From: Fabrea salina
Taxonomy: Eukaryota > Ciliophora > Heterotrichea > Heterotrichida > Fabreidae
NCBI GenBank assembly: GCA_022984795.1
Contig: JALIHJ010000012.1
Coordinates: 248,001-312,000 of the forward strand
DNA length: 64,000 nt
Reading direction: 5' to 3'
This document shows positions 8,789 to 16,988 of the stretch, one piece after another; position 1 is the first letter of the stretch, and every line of letters starts with the position of its first letter. Both the position numbers and the translations under genes were made by a program. The notes under the pieces were generated by a model that saw only the letters and a list, made by a program, of their open reading frames with translations, was not told the DNA's origin and made no database searches.

Positions 8789-10354
8789 CTAAATTGCCAT
8801 GTAACGTTCTTTGCTCAGACACTTCTTCAGTCCGTCCATGCTGACATCTAGAACTTGCTTAGTTTCAGCATCAAGGTGGTCCAAGTCTTGGTAAGGATTC
8901 ACTTTAATGGCAAACCCAGAAGCTGCATTAATGACGAATTCTTCACACCCTACTTGGTAAGTAACCCTGACTCCGTTTCTGAAATTTGCTTCAAAATTAG
9001 GAAAGGGTGAGTTTTGCATAAGCATGCAGGTGCAGTTTTGTTCTTCTACTACCACTTTTGGAGTTTTGGACTTAACCACTTCTATGAAGTTCTTTACGTA
9101 CTCGTAAAGTTTAGTTGCAGAAGGACTCATAGTTTTGGTGTTAACTGGTTTTCCTTGGTACAGCACGGTCATTCCGTCTCTAGAAACTTCTAGTTTCCTT
9201 CTGCCTATTTGGAGTCTGACCCAGCCGTCTCGGCTTATTTCTATTTCGCCGTTTCTGATTTTGTGCAACAATGGTTTCAAATTAAAAGTGTTTATTGGAG
9301 AAATCTTCTTTGGAGAAGACTTTGGAGGGACTTTAGGGGCGTACATAGAGTTTTCTTTTCCCTGAAAAGAAGTATTTTTCATAGGAGTGTTGCGGGCTGA
9401 AGAAGGTCTTGCAGTGTTGGACCTAAGGGGTCTTTTAGTTTCCACAAGTGGAAATCTAGGTGACACTAGAGGTTCTGAGTACTCGTAGTAACTGCAGTCA
9501 CTTGGCAAAGTGCTGGTTTGCGAAATGTTGGCAAAGGGTTCAGGTTTGTTTTGGAAGAAAGGGTGGAGTTTGACTTGAGAAATGTCAGGTCTTGACTGAG
9601 GGTCCCAGGTCAGAAGTGAAGTAATGAGGCTTTTGGCTTGCCTTGAAAGGAAAGAAGGAAGTGCGTACTGCATTTCTTTGAGTCTAAGTAAAGTGTCCTG
9701 GACACTTGGACTTTCAAAAGGAGGGTGGCCAATCAAGCACGCGTATACAATGCAGCCTAAAGCCCAAATGTCTGAAGAAAGCCCGTAGGGTTGCCTTGAA
9801 ACTACTTCTGGGGATATGTAATTTGGCGTTCCACACAGAGTGTTGCGTTCTTCTTCTAAATCACGGAGCTGCACAGCTAGTCCAAAGTCTGCGATCTTAA
9901 CAGTAGTTTTGTCTTCACTAAGTAGGACATTGCCCATTTTAAGGTCTCTGTGCATTATTCTGTAGGAGTGCATGTAGCTAATGCCTTCCAAAAGTTGGTT
10001 TGAGAACCCTCTGCATTCTTCTTCACTTAGGCGCCCTTCTGATTTGATGTAGGTAAAAAGTTCACCACCAGCGCAGAGTTCAAGTATTAGGTAAACGTTT
10101 TGTTCGTCTTCGTAGTACTCAAAAAGGTGCACAATGTTTTTGTGCCTTAACTGAGACTGGATTTGAATTTCATTTTGGAGTCTTTTTCTAAGGTGGTTTT
10201 GGTTTAGTTTTTGTTTGTCTATGATTTTAAGTGCGAAGTAGTTGTTGGTTTTTCTAGACTGGACTTTGTAAACGCAACTGTAAGCTCCCCTTCCTAGTGG
10301 TTCTATGATTGTGTAAAGCTGTGAAACATTACTGAATTTCCCTCCTTGTTCCAT
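8789..10354 (-). CDS. PLK4: Polo-like kinase 4 (SAK/PLK4)
   Basis: This 521-residue protein has a complete Ser/Thr kinase domain at about residues 13-270: Gly loop GRGAYSCVYKV, Lys in ALKII, HRDLKMGN, DFGLA and CGTPNYISPEV. A linker with Ser/Pro-rich text follows. The C-terminal part (about 355-521), beginning INTFNLKPLLHKIRNGEIEI, matches the cryptic polo-box region of PLK4. PLK4 starts centriole and basal-body duplication. The protein is shorter than animal PLK4 (about 970) because the linker is short and no separate third polo box is evident. It lies 16 bp from the IQ protein gene. Confidence 0.88.
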   Translation of the reverse strand: MEQGGKFSNVSQLYTIIEPLGRGAYSCVYKVQSRKTNNYFALKIIDKQKLNQNHLRKRLQNEIQIQSQLRHKNIVHLFEYYEDEQNVYLILELCAGGELFTYIKSEGRLSEEECRGFSNQLLEGISYMHSYRIMHRDLKMGNVLLSEDKTTVKIADFGLAVQLRDLEEERNTLCGTPNYISPEVVSRQPYGLSSDIWALGCIVYACLIGHPPFESPSVQDTLLRLKEMQYALPSFLSRQAKSLITSLLTWDPQSRPDISQVKLHPFFQNKPEPFANISQTSTLPSDCSYYEYSEPLVSPRFPLVETKRPLRSNTARPSSARNTPMKNTSFQGKENSMYAPKVPPKSSPKKISPINTFNLKPLLHKIRNGEIEISRDGWVRLQIGRRKLEVSRDGMTVLYQGKPVNTKTMSPSATKLYEYVKNFIEVVKSKTPKVVVEEQNCTCMLMQNSPFPNFEANFRNGVRVTYQVGCEEFVINAASGFAIKVNPYQDLDHLDAETKQVLDVSMDGLKKCLSKERYMAI

Positions 10355-10370
10355 TTAAGTTTAAATTAAT

Positions 10371-11513
10371 CTAAAGGGTTATGGGCTGGTGTATGTTGTC
10401 TCCAATCTCAGCAGGTGCCGAAGTAGCTGTCAAGAACCAGTTCTCCATGTACTTGTCGAAGTCAAGGGTTTCAGACCACTTCATTAGTCCGTTCACGTAA
10501 CTTTCAAAGTCTTCTTCACAAAGATCCACCAAGCTAGGGTCTTCAAAAGGCAGTTGTTCGAGGTTTTCAATGCTTTCGTCGAAGCTGGGGACTTCTTTGA
10601 CCACTACTTCTTGAGACTCAATTTCTTGGAGGTTCTTTCCTTCTTCGTAGAGTTGCTTGAGCCACTTTATTTTCCGTTTCCTGCGGTTCTTTTTTTGGAT
10701 CTTTTGTCTGTAAGACCGGTCGTGGTGGAAAGGAGCAGGTTTGGAAGAAGTTTTTAGTTCTACTTTGTCGAAAGGGACCAAAAGATTGTCAATTATAGGT
10801 CTCCAGCCGTTGTTGTCGTACCTTTCGTACCAACCTTCTCTGAGTTCCTTTGCTTCTGAGGCTTCCAGTTTAATATTGATTGTGCTTTTGCCTGTTAACC
10901 TTTTCATAGCACTGTAATCCCTAGGCGCAAAGCTGTTGACGTCGCACACTCCAGAGTGGATGTATATCTTGTAGTAGATCAAAGGAGGGAAGTTTTCTCC
11001 GCCTAGTCTAAAGCGAACGTGGACGTTAGAGGCTTTGTCAATGAGGTTTGCTTCAGCAGGACTGATGGTTTTCAGGAGTTCTTTGGGGTTTCCTTTCATT
11101 TTGAACTTGATTAAGTCTCTGTAGTACTGAAAGATCTTAGTGTTGGTGTAGGATCTCCAGAACCTTTGAATCCTAAGAATAGCTTCAGACTCAGAAGTAG
11201 TCCGTGGACTGGTTTTTTTGAACTTGTAGAACTTCCAGGCTGTCTGTATGCTGATAGCTGCTTCTGTGTAAATAGGAAACCTTCTGAGAACATACTTCTT
11301 CCTAGCTAGGTAGCCCCTCCAGCATGCCTGAATGAGTCTGGCACAGTAGTCCTGGAACTCAAATTCGTTTTTTCTTTCTTGTTCCAAAGACTCGTACTTG
11401 AGTTTGACTGAATCCAGTGGAATGCTGTGCTGTTGCTTCAAACTGAATTTTTTCTTTTCCAAAAAGTTCCTCATGTGCTTCTGGATAATAAGAGCTGCTA
11501 AGTTAGAAGCCAT
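10371..11513 (-). CDS. IQ-motif protein, MFI/C11orf65-like
   Basis: The ATG at 11513 (MASNLAALIIQKHMRNF) is preferred because the frame's earlier codon at 11540 is TTG. The protein has 380 residues. Four IQ-like motifs lie at about residues 7-25, 55-75, 85-100 and 115-135 (for example ARLIQACWRGYLARKK). The following domain contains RFRLGGENFPPLIYYKIYIH, FAPRDYSAMKRL and WYERYDNNGWRPI, which I recognise from animal MFI (C11orf65). A basic RKRKIKWLKQLY segment follows. IQ motifs bind calmodulin; MFI is reported to interact with the mitochondrial fission factor, though in ciliates the role is unknown. Confidence 0.75.
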   Translation of the reverse strand: MASNLAALIIQKHMRNFLEKKKFSLKQQHSIPLDSVKLKYESLEQERKNEFEFQDYCARLIQACWRGYLARKKYVLRRFPIYTEAAISIQTAWKFYKFKKTSPRTTSESEAILRIQRFWRSYTNTKIFQYYRDLIKFKMKGNPKELLKTISPAEANLIDKASNVHVRFRLGGENFPPLIYYKIYIHSGVCDVNSFAPRDYSAMKRLTGKSTINIKLEASEAKELREGWYERYDNNGWRPIIDNLLVPFDKVELKTSSKPAPFHHDRSYRQKIQKKNRRKRKIKWLKQLYEEGKNLQEIESQEVVVKEVPSFDESIENLEQLPFEDPSLVDLCEEDFESYVNGLMKWSETLDFDKYMENWFLTATSAPAEIGDNIHQPITL

Positions 11514-11615
11514 CACTCTGTAAGAGACTCGGTTTTTCAAAAGGGCCTAGGTAACTATTACTTTTTTTTCTGCTTTGGTTTTGTTTTGCAAGTAGGGATA
11601 ACTTTCCATTTAGAA

Positions 11616-13256
11616 ATGAAACGAGTTTTACTAAGTTTCGAAAACTCCAAGGAAGAAACTGAGTTCCAGAACCAAGAGCTCTCAGGGTTGACTTGGTACT
11701 TAACTTTAGTTCTTGCTGTTATAACTGCGGTCAACACTTGGAGGGTAGTAGTGAGTGCCACTGAAGAAAATACCGAAGGACTAGTTCAAAGTATTGCTTT
11801 AGTAGCTCTGGCTGCCTTGGGGTTTTGCTTAATGTGCATTCAAAAACTGAAACCCTGGATAATTGTTGCAAGTTCGCTAGGGTGTGTAGTAACTTGTGTG
11901 GAGTTCCAAATTGAACAGGGAGAACTGGGAGGGTGGCAAAGCAGGGGACTCCAAACTTTGTTAGGAGCTGTTCTGTGTTACTCAGCTGTTTTCCTCTACA
12001 GAACTAGGTGGTGGGCTTTGTTAGTTGTGAGTAGCTTAGGTCTGGCCTACGCCCTCTACAGAATCACTTCAGAGCTAGAAGAAGACTGGTTCTCAGTAGC
12101 TGTAGTTTTTGTGTTTCCGCCTTTAATAGCTTACTTCAACTCTAAGGCTTTCAGAACACTCTTTATAGATTACAAAAACTTCAAACAAAAAACTACTTCA
12201 CCTACAAAGGGGTTTGAACTGAGTTCAGCTGGAGTTATGATACTTGATGCTTCCGGAATAAGGTGTGCTAACACTGCTTGTTATGAGTTGCTTGCCAAGA
12301 ACCAGGACTACACTTCTGAGGTTCTTTACAAACAGGTGTGCAACTTAAAACCTGTAGACGAAGACACTACTGGCATGGCAAAGTGTTTTGAAACCTGGAG
12401 ACACCAAAAAAGACTTTTGAAAGTAAACGGATTGTTTATGCAAGGCAGTAGCTACATCCACGTTAAAGCCAAAGAAATAACTATTGAAGCCCAGGAAGCC
12501 GTGTTGGTAACTCTTTACGAGGTTTCTGAGGCTGTTTACTCACAAATCCAAACTGCTGTAGCATCTGAACACAGGCACATTAAGTGCTTGCTGCACAAAC
12601 AACTCAAGCAAGAAATGCTCAACGCCCTTGCCCAAGTAGAGTACTTGCAAAGCCGCCTCAAAGCAGAAGAGTACAAAAAACTCTCTTCAGCTAGTTTGAG
12701 TTCCTTTTACATGCTTTACTCTGTGGAGGACTACATAAACTTAGCTTTGAAGAATCAAATAGAACTCAAATTAAGCAAAGTTGAACTAGAAACCGAACTG
12801 TCAGAACTAGGGTACTTAGTAGAAACAGCTTTGATGAGGACTGAAGTTTCTTTGAGAGTAGAAGTTGCTGAAGACCTGCCTAGAACTTTGAGTCTAGACC
12901 AAGTTAGGTTTAGGCAGATGTTTTTGATCAGCATGAAAATGCTAACAAGCACTTCCAAAAAGATAACAACTGCACTTAGTAGAGGTAAGGGTCCAGGCAA
13001 CGTACTGGAGTTAGTAGTAAACTACAAGTGTGATAACTGGGAGTCACTGGAGCAACACGAACTGTTCAGTACTTTGCAAATCATGGCTTTGAAAGTAGGG
13101 TCAGTAGGTTTAGAACTTAGAGACAAAGGGTTTTGCTACAGCCTTTACGTGTCTTTTAAAAACTCAGAGTCTGAAGAGGACTCAGACTCAGACGAAGGAG
13201 CAAGACTCCCTCCTCCAACCACTGTTCCTAAAATAAATAAGCCTTTCCATAATTAA
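11616..13256 (+). CDS. Membrane protein with degenerate histidine-kinase-like region
   Basis: The start is the ATG at 11616 (MKRVLLSFEN); the longer frame begins at a TTG. The protein has 546 residues. Six or so hydrophobic helices cover about residues 28-190, followed by a PAS-like segment near 210-270 (GVMILDASGIRCANTACYEL). A helical dimerisation-like region comes next, then a fold that aligns in layout with histidine-kinase ATPase domains, but I cannot find the phosphoacceptor His box, N box or glycine-rich G boxes. It therefore looks like a catalytically dead relative of the intact kinase at 46.5-49.0 kb. The C-terminus is acidic (SEEDSDSDEG). Its stop overlaps the stop of the next gene in TTAA. 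Confidence 0.65.
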   Translation: MKRVLLSFENSKEETEFQNQELSGLTWYLTLVLAVITAVNTWRVVVSATEENTEGLVQSIALVALAALGFCLMCIQKLKPWIIVASSLGCVVTCVEFQIEQGELGGWQSRGLQTLLGAVLCYSAVFLYRTRWWALLVVSSLGLAYALYRITSELEEDWFSVAVVFVFPPLIAYFNSKAFRTLFIDYKNFKQKTTSPTKGFELSSAGVMILDASGIRCANTACYELLAKNQDYTSEVLYKQVCNLKPVDEDTTGMAKCFETWRHQKRLLKVNGLFMQGSSYIHVKAKEITIEAQEAVLVTLYEVSEAVYSQIQTAVASEHRHIKCLLHKQLKQEMLNALAQVEYLQSRLKAEEYKKLSSASLSSFYMLYSVEDYINLALKNQIELKLSKVELETELSELGYLVETALMRTEVSLRVEVAEDLPRTLSLDQVRFRQMFLISMKMLTSTSKKITTALSRGKGPGNVLELVVNYKCDNWESLEQHELFSTLQIMALKVGSVGLELRDKGFCYSLYVSFKNSESEEDSDSDEGARLPPPTTVPKINKPFHN

Positions 13257-13939
13257 ATTAAGTCGTACAACTTACCTGCATTCAAAAATTCTAGGCAAAA
13301 AAGTCTGTAGCCTGAGGCAGAAGTACATTTGCGGATATCTTTGCTGGAAAATTTACTTACAAACTCTTCTTTTTCGATTTCGTAGTTTTCCATTCCACTA
13401 GTTAGCATCAGTTTCAAAGCGTTTTCTGAAAACAGTCTGGCAGATTCTAGTTTGGACTTGTAATTGTTGAGTTTTTTGGCTTTAAAAAACTCAATTGCCA
13501 GCTGAACTAGTCCTAAAGAAATATGATGGATGTCATAAATCATGTTAGCGAGTTCTTTCTTGTCAATATAGTTGGAGCAATCTCTGTCGTAGTTCTGAAA
13601 TAGTAAACTAGCTTTTTTCTGGGGAGTTTCTTTTCCTAACAAAATCCCGAGACAACACAGAGCTTTCACTGAGTAAAGGTTTTCCTCTGGAATCTTCAGG
13701 GAGTCAAAAAACTTTTTGATGGGAGATTGGCTATCTTCCAAGAACGAGTTGTCTATTCCAAGTGAAGCTAGGGCTTCTTTTAACTCGTGAGGTCCGGAAT
13801 TCACTCCGTTAGAAAACCGACTGAAAGCTTTGTCCAGGGTTCCAGAGTTGAGTTTGGTTAGACTTAGTAAACTTTCTGCTTGAGTAACTATGGTTTCTTC
13901 CTGCGAACTTTCTGGTACTCTACTTGACTGGCAGCCCAT
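13253..13939 (-). CDS. Myristoylation-signal EF-hand protein
   Basis: I choose the ATG at 13939, which gives MGCQSSRVPESS, a good N-myristoylation and Cys-acylation signal. The longer frame from 13966 would overlap the divergent gene's coding region. The protein has 228 residues. One clear EF-hand loop, DRDCSNYIDKKE, lies near residues 117-128, with Asp, Ser and Glu in the binding positions. The arrangement resembles calcineurin B/NCS-type sensors in outline, but the other loops are not evident. Likely a membrane-tethered calcium sensor. Only 13 bp separate its ATG from that of the OSCA channel; co-regulation is possible but unproven. Confidence 0.7.
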   Translation of the reverse strand: MGCQSSRVPESSQEETIVTQAESLLSLTKLNSGTLDKAFSRFSNGVNSGPHELKEALASLGIDNSFLEDSQSPIKKFFDSLKIPEENLYSVKALCCLGILLGKETPQKKASLLFQNYDRDCSNYIDKKELANMIYDIHHISLGLVQLAIEFFKAKKLNNYKSKLESARLFSENALKLMLTSGMENYEIEKEEFVSKFSSKDIRKCTSASGYRLFCLEFLNAGKLYDLI

Positions 13940-13952
13940 TTGATTATAAATA
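13940..13952. promoter_or_regulatory. 13-bp divergent spacer
   Basis: TTGATTATAAATA separates the ATG of the EF-hand gene and that of the OSCA-like channel. It contains TATAAAT, as do several other start contexts in the window. Confidence 0.5.
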
Positions 13953-16013
13953 ATGGACTCAGGCATTTACGCAATACTGACGACCTTTGGCTTTGACTTG
14001 TTGATATTTTTAGGGTGTTTTTTCATGTTTGTGTTCTACAGAAAGTTCAGAAGCATGCATGTTCAGATTGACGACCCCACTTACACCCCCAAAAACGCAG
14101 TGCTGTCGGAGTCTGACACTGACTTTAAAACAATAATGCGGAGAGTCTGGGACACTTCTTTAAGCGAAATATTTACTTTGTGTGGACTTGAAGCATACAT
14201 ATTCCTGGCAGTCCACATCCAGATAATAGTTGGACTGGGGATAATGACTGTACTGGGTTTCAGTGTGCTAATTCCTATTTACGTTCAAGGAAACGGAGAT
14301 ATTAAGAACCAACTAGAGTCGACAGGGATTTCCAACGTGCTGCACGACAACCACTACTTAATAGCTTCTGCTGTGTTTTTTGGAGTGTTTTCGGGACTGG
14401 GGTACTTCATGGTTTACATAATTATAAAGTTGATTTCCAAAAAGTCACTAGACAACAACATTCCTTTAGAAACCTACGCTGTGGAAATAAGGGGAATCCC
14501 TCGCAACCTGAAACCTGAAGAGTCAACTGCCTTGCTGAAAAACAAACTCCAAAGTGAGTTTGGAGAGGACATTTTGGAAGTTTACGTAGTGCCTGACTTT
14601 ACTAAAAGTTACATTGCCCACAAAAAGTCAGGTGAGTACAGAATGAAACTGCAGCACTTCAGGGAGTACTACGAAACTCACAACAGAAGACCCTACGCTA
14701 GCGAAACTCGCTTTGGAAAGCAAGAAGACGCTATTGACTTGTACTCAAGACTGCTTGAAGAAGAAGCCAACAAGTTCGAGGAGTGCCTGAACGAGGGAAA
14801 CGAGTTCAACACAGGGTACGCTTACATTATATGCGTGACTCCTTTAGCAGCTCAAAGAGTCAGAAAAAACTTCAAAAGAAGAAAAGACGAACTGAACAGC
14901 ATTTTGTGGGATGTCCACAGAGCCCCTTCGCCTAACTCCATTAAGTGGGAGAACTTAAACGTGAACCACTTAGTTATTCGGGGCAAAAGACTGTGCATTC
15001 TGGGGTTGTTTATTGTGGTGTTCTTTTTTTTGATGACTCCTAGTCAGTTCATGTTTTACGTAGGAGAGTTCCTAGGAGAAATCAAAGCTAAGGACTTAAT
15101 TCAAGGAATACTTAACTCTTACTTGCCCACACTCTTACTTTTGATATACAAAAAAGTCCTTTTGAACAATGCAATTGCTTACTTAGTTAAGCAAGAAAAA
15201 CACGTAAACACTTCCGACGAAACTGTAAGCAAACTAGTTAAGTTGCTGATCTTTGTGAGCTTCTTTGTGTTTTTGTACCAACTTATAGGAATCCAGTTGA
15301 TCGAAATAGTCAAGTCAACAATTGAAGGAGACATTTCAAGTTGGAGGAACCAACTAGCCAACAGCTTAACTCACACAGGTCAGTTCTTCACGGTGTACAT
15401 GATACACGAAGCACTGCTGTACAACGGACTTGAAGTGCTGCAGATTCCCAAGGTAGTCGACACCAAACTCAAACTAGCTTCTGCAGTTACTGAAAAAGAA
15501 AAGTCACTTGCCTACGAAGCTGAAAGTTTCAACTTTGGCTTTGAGTACGCTTCTTTTTTGGCAGACTTGCTAATTATTATGACGTTTTCAGTGACTTTTC
15601 CGCTCATTTTGTTTGTGGGTTTGATGAACTTTGTGCTGAGGTACTACATTTACAAACACAACATGCTTTGTGTTTACTACGTCGACAAAACTTCTAAGGG
15701 AGAGAAAATCCCCACAGCTTTGGTGCGTTCACTGCTTACGTTTATCTTTATATTCCAGTTTGTGACTGCAGGAGTTCTGCTGCTCAACGGAACTGCAACC
15801 TTTTTGTCAGTAGGCAGTTCTTTCACACTGGTTTCTTTCATTTTGTACTTAGTGTTGATGGTAAAGGCCAAACCCATTCTTAAAAGAGTTATGTTCTTTC
15901 TGCAGTACATTGGCTACGAAGAAGACGACGACTCCACCAAAGAACAACCACTTCTTGGACACGACCACAGTTACTACCTCCACCCAGTAGAAAAGCTACT
16001 TAGTAACTCCTAA
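13953..16013 (+). CDS. OSCA/CSC1/TMEM63-family membrane protein
   Basis: This 686-residue protein has about ten to eleven transmembrane helices. The first lies at about residues 8-28 and two more at about 90-160. A cytosolic domain at about 175-335 contains VEIRGIPRNL and a Cys/aromatic-rich RRM-like fold. The DUF221 channel core runs at about 345-650 (PSPNSIKWENLNV just before it). OSCA/TMEM63 proteins are mechanically or osmotically gated cation channels in plasma or internal membranes. Length is at the short end of the family. The neighbouring divergent gene is an EF-hand protein, which fits a calcium theme, although that is inference. Confidence 0.85.
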   Translation: MDSGIYAILTTFGFDLLIFLGCFFMFVFYRKFRSMHVQIDDPTYTPKNAVLSESDTDFKTIMRRVWDTSLSEIFTLCGLEAYIFLAVHIQIIVGLGIMTVLGFSVLIPIYVQGNGDIKNQLESTGISNVLHDNHYLIASAVFFGVFSGLGYFMVYIIIKLISKKSLDNNIPLETYAVEIRGIPRNLKPEESTALLKNKLQSEFGEDILEVYVVPDFTKSYIAHKKSGEYRMKLQHFREYYETHNRRPYASETRFGKQEDAIDLYSRLLEEEANKFEECLNEGNEFNTGYAYIICVTPLAAQRVRKNFKRRKDELNSILWDVHRAPSPNSIKWENLNVNHLVIRGKRLCILGLFIVVFFFLMTPSQFMFYVGEFLGEIKAKDLIQGILNSYLPTLLLLIYKKVLLNNAIAYLVKQEKHVNTSDETVSKLVKLLIFVSFFVFLYQLIGIQLIEIVKSTIEGDISSWRNQLANSLTHTGQFFTVYMIHEALLYNGLEVLQIPKVVDTKLKLASAVTEKEKSLAYEAESFNFGFEYASFLADLLIIMTFSVTFPLILFVGLMNFVLRYYIYKHNMLCVYYVDKTSKGEKIPTALVRSLLTFIFIFQFVTAGVLLLNGTATFLSVGSSFTLVSFILYLVLMVKAKPILKRVMFFLQYIGYEEDDDSTKEQPLLGHDHSYYLHPVEKLLSNS

Positions 16014-16066
16014 TTTTAAATAGGGTGTAACTGATGTTGGTTTTAAATATGAAAAAATAAAAATAA

Positions 16067-16975
16067 ATGATCAGTGAAGGTACAGTAAAAGCAGGTAAAG
16101 CCCCCAAAGGGAAGCCTACTACTAGCAACTCGAAACTTAAGTCAAAGCCAAATAATTCAAAACCGAATTCACCTACTGAAACAAACAACCGCAACTTACG
16201 CGGCAACTTACGAAACCGAAACGACTGCAAACCCAACCTGCCAATTCCCAAAGGCAACTCTCCGTATGCTCTGGCAAAACAGGCCGAGTACAAAGAACGG
16301 AACCCCGAAAAGGCAGAGGCCTACTACAAACTCGCCATCGAAAACGGAGAAAGAGTAGAAAGTGCCATAAAGGACCTTGCAAGCCTCCTACACCAAAGAG
16401 GCAAAACCGAAGAAGCTTGTCAGTTACTACAAAAGCACAAGCACCTATTTTACTACGACATGGAAAAGTTTGAAAACCTCCTAGGCACTCTGTGCAAACA
16501 AGTCACAAAGTCTGGCAATAGTCTTAAAAAAAGCCTTAAGTTATCTTTTCTTAAGCCTGAAGACAACCAAAAAACAGTGCGTGCTTTGTTTTCTAACTCA
16601 GTTAGAATCCTGGAAGTTTCATTAGACCACGAAATATGCGAAGATAAAGACAACTTCTTCGCTATTTTAAAGTTCAACTCCCACTCCTCAGCCAGAAAAA
16701 CTTTAGAAGGCTTCAGTCACTGGGACACCTTCCGAATTGAATGGGTCTCAGACACTGGCGAAGTCTTGGGAGACGCTCACTACGCTAGGCACAAAATGGA
16801 AGAGTACCGAAAGCACAATCCTACTTTTGACTACTTGATGTTCGAACGGGATCCTAAAGGCTACGTCCTCAGCATGCCTGTGGACGGAACTGGACTCCGA
16901 GTCACTGAATTCAAAGATTGTGAAGACACAGCAAAACTACTTTTGGGCTCCGAACTTTTCAAGGACATTTTCTAA
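16067..16975 (+). CDS. TPR/Sel1-like protein with possible RRM-like fold
   Basis: This 302-residue protein starts with a Lys/Asn/Pro-rich disordered region (about 1-60). Two TPR/Sel1-like helical pairs follow at about 65-130 (NPEKAEAYYKLAIENGE, SAIKDLASLLHQRGKTEEACQLL). A region at about 165-225 (VRILEVSLDHEICEDK, FFAILKFNSHSSARKTLEGF) has the strand-helix rhythm of an RRM. No family is recognised. It converges with the oxysterol-binding protein gene with 13 bp between stops. Confidence 0.65.
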   Translation: MISEGTVKAGKAPKGKPTTSNSKLKSKPNNSKPNSPTETNNRNLRGNLRNRNDCKPNLPIPKGNSPYALAKQAEYKERNPEKAEAYYKLAIENGERVESAIKDLASLLHQRGKTEEACQLLQKHKHLFYYDMEKFENLLGTLCKQVTKSGNSLKKSLKLSFLKPEDNQKTVRALFSNSVRILEVSLDHEICEDKDNFFAILKFNSHSSARKTLEGFSHWDTFRIEWVSDTGEVLGDAHYARHKMEEYRKHNPTFDYLMFERDPKGYVLSMPVDGTGLRVTEFKDCEDTAKLLLGSELFKDIF

Positions 16976-16988
16976 TTAAGTATTAGAC

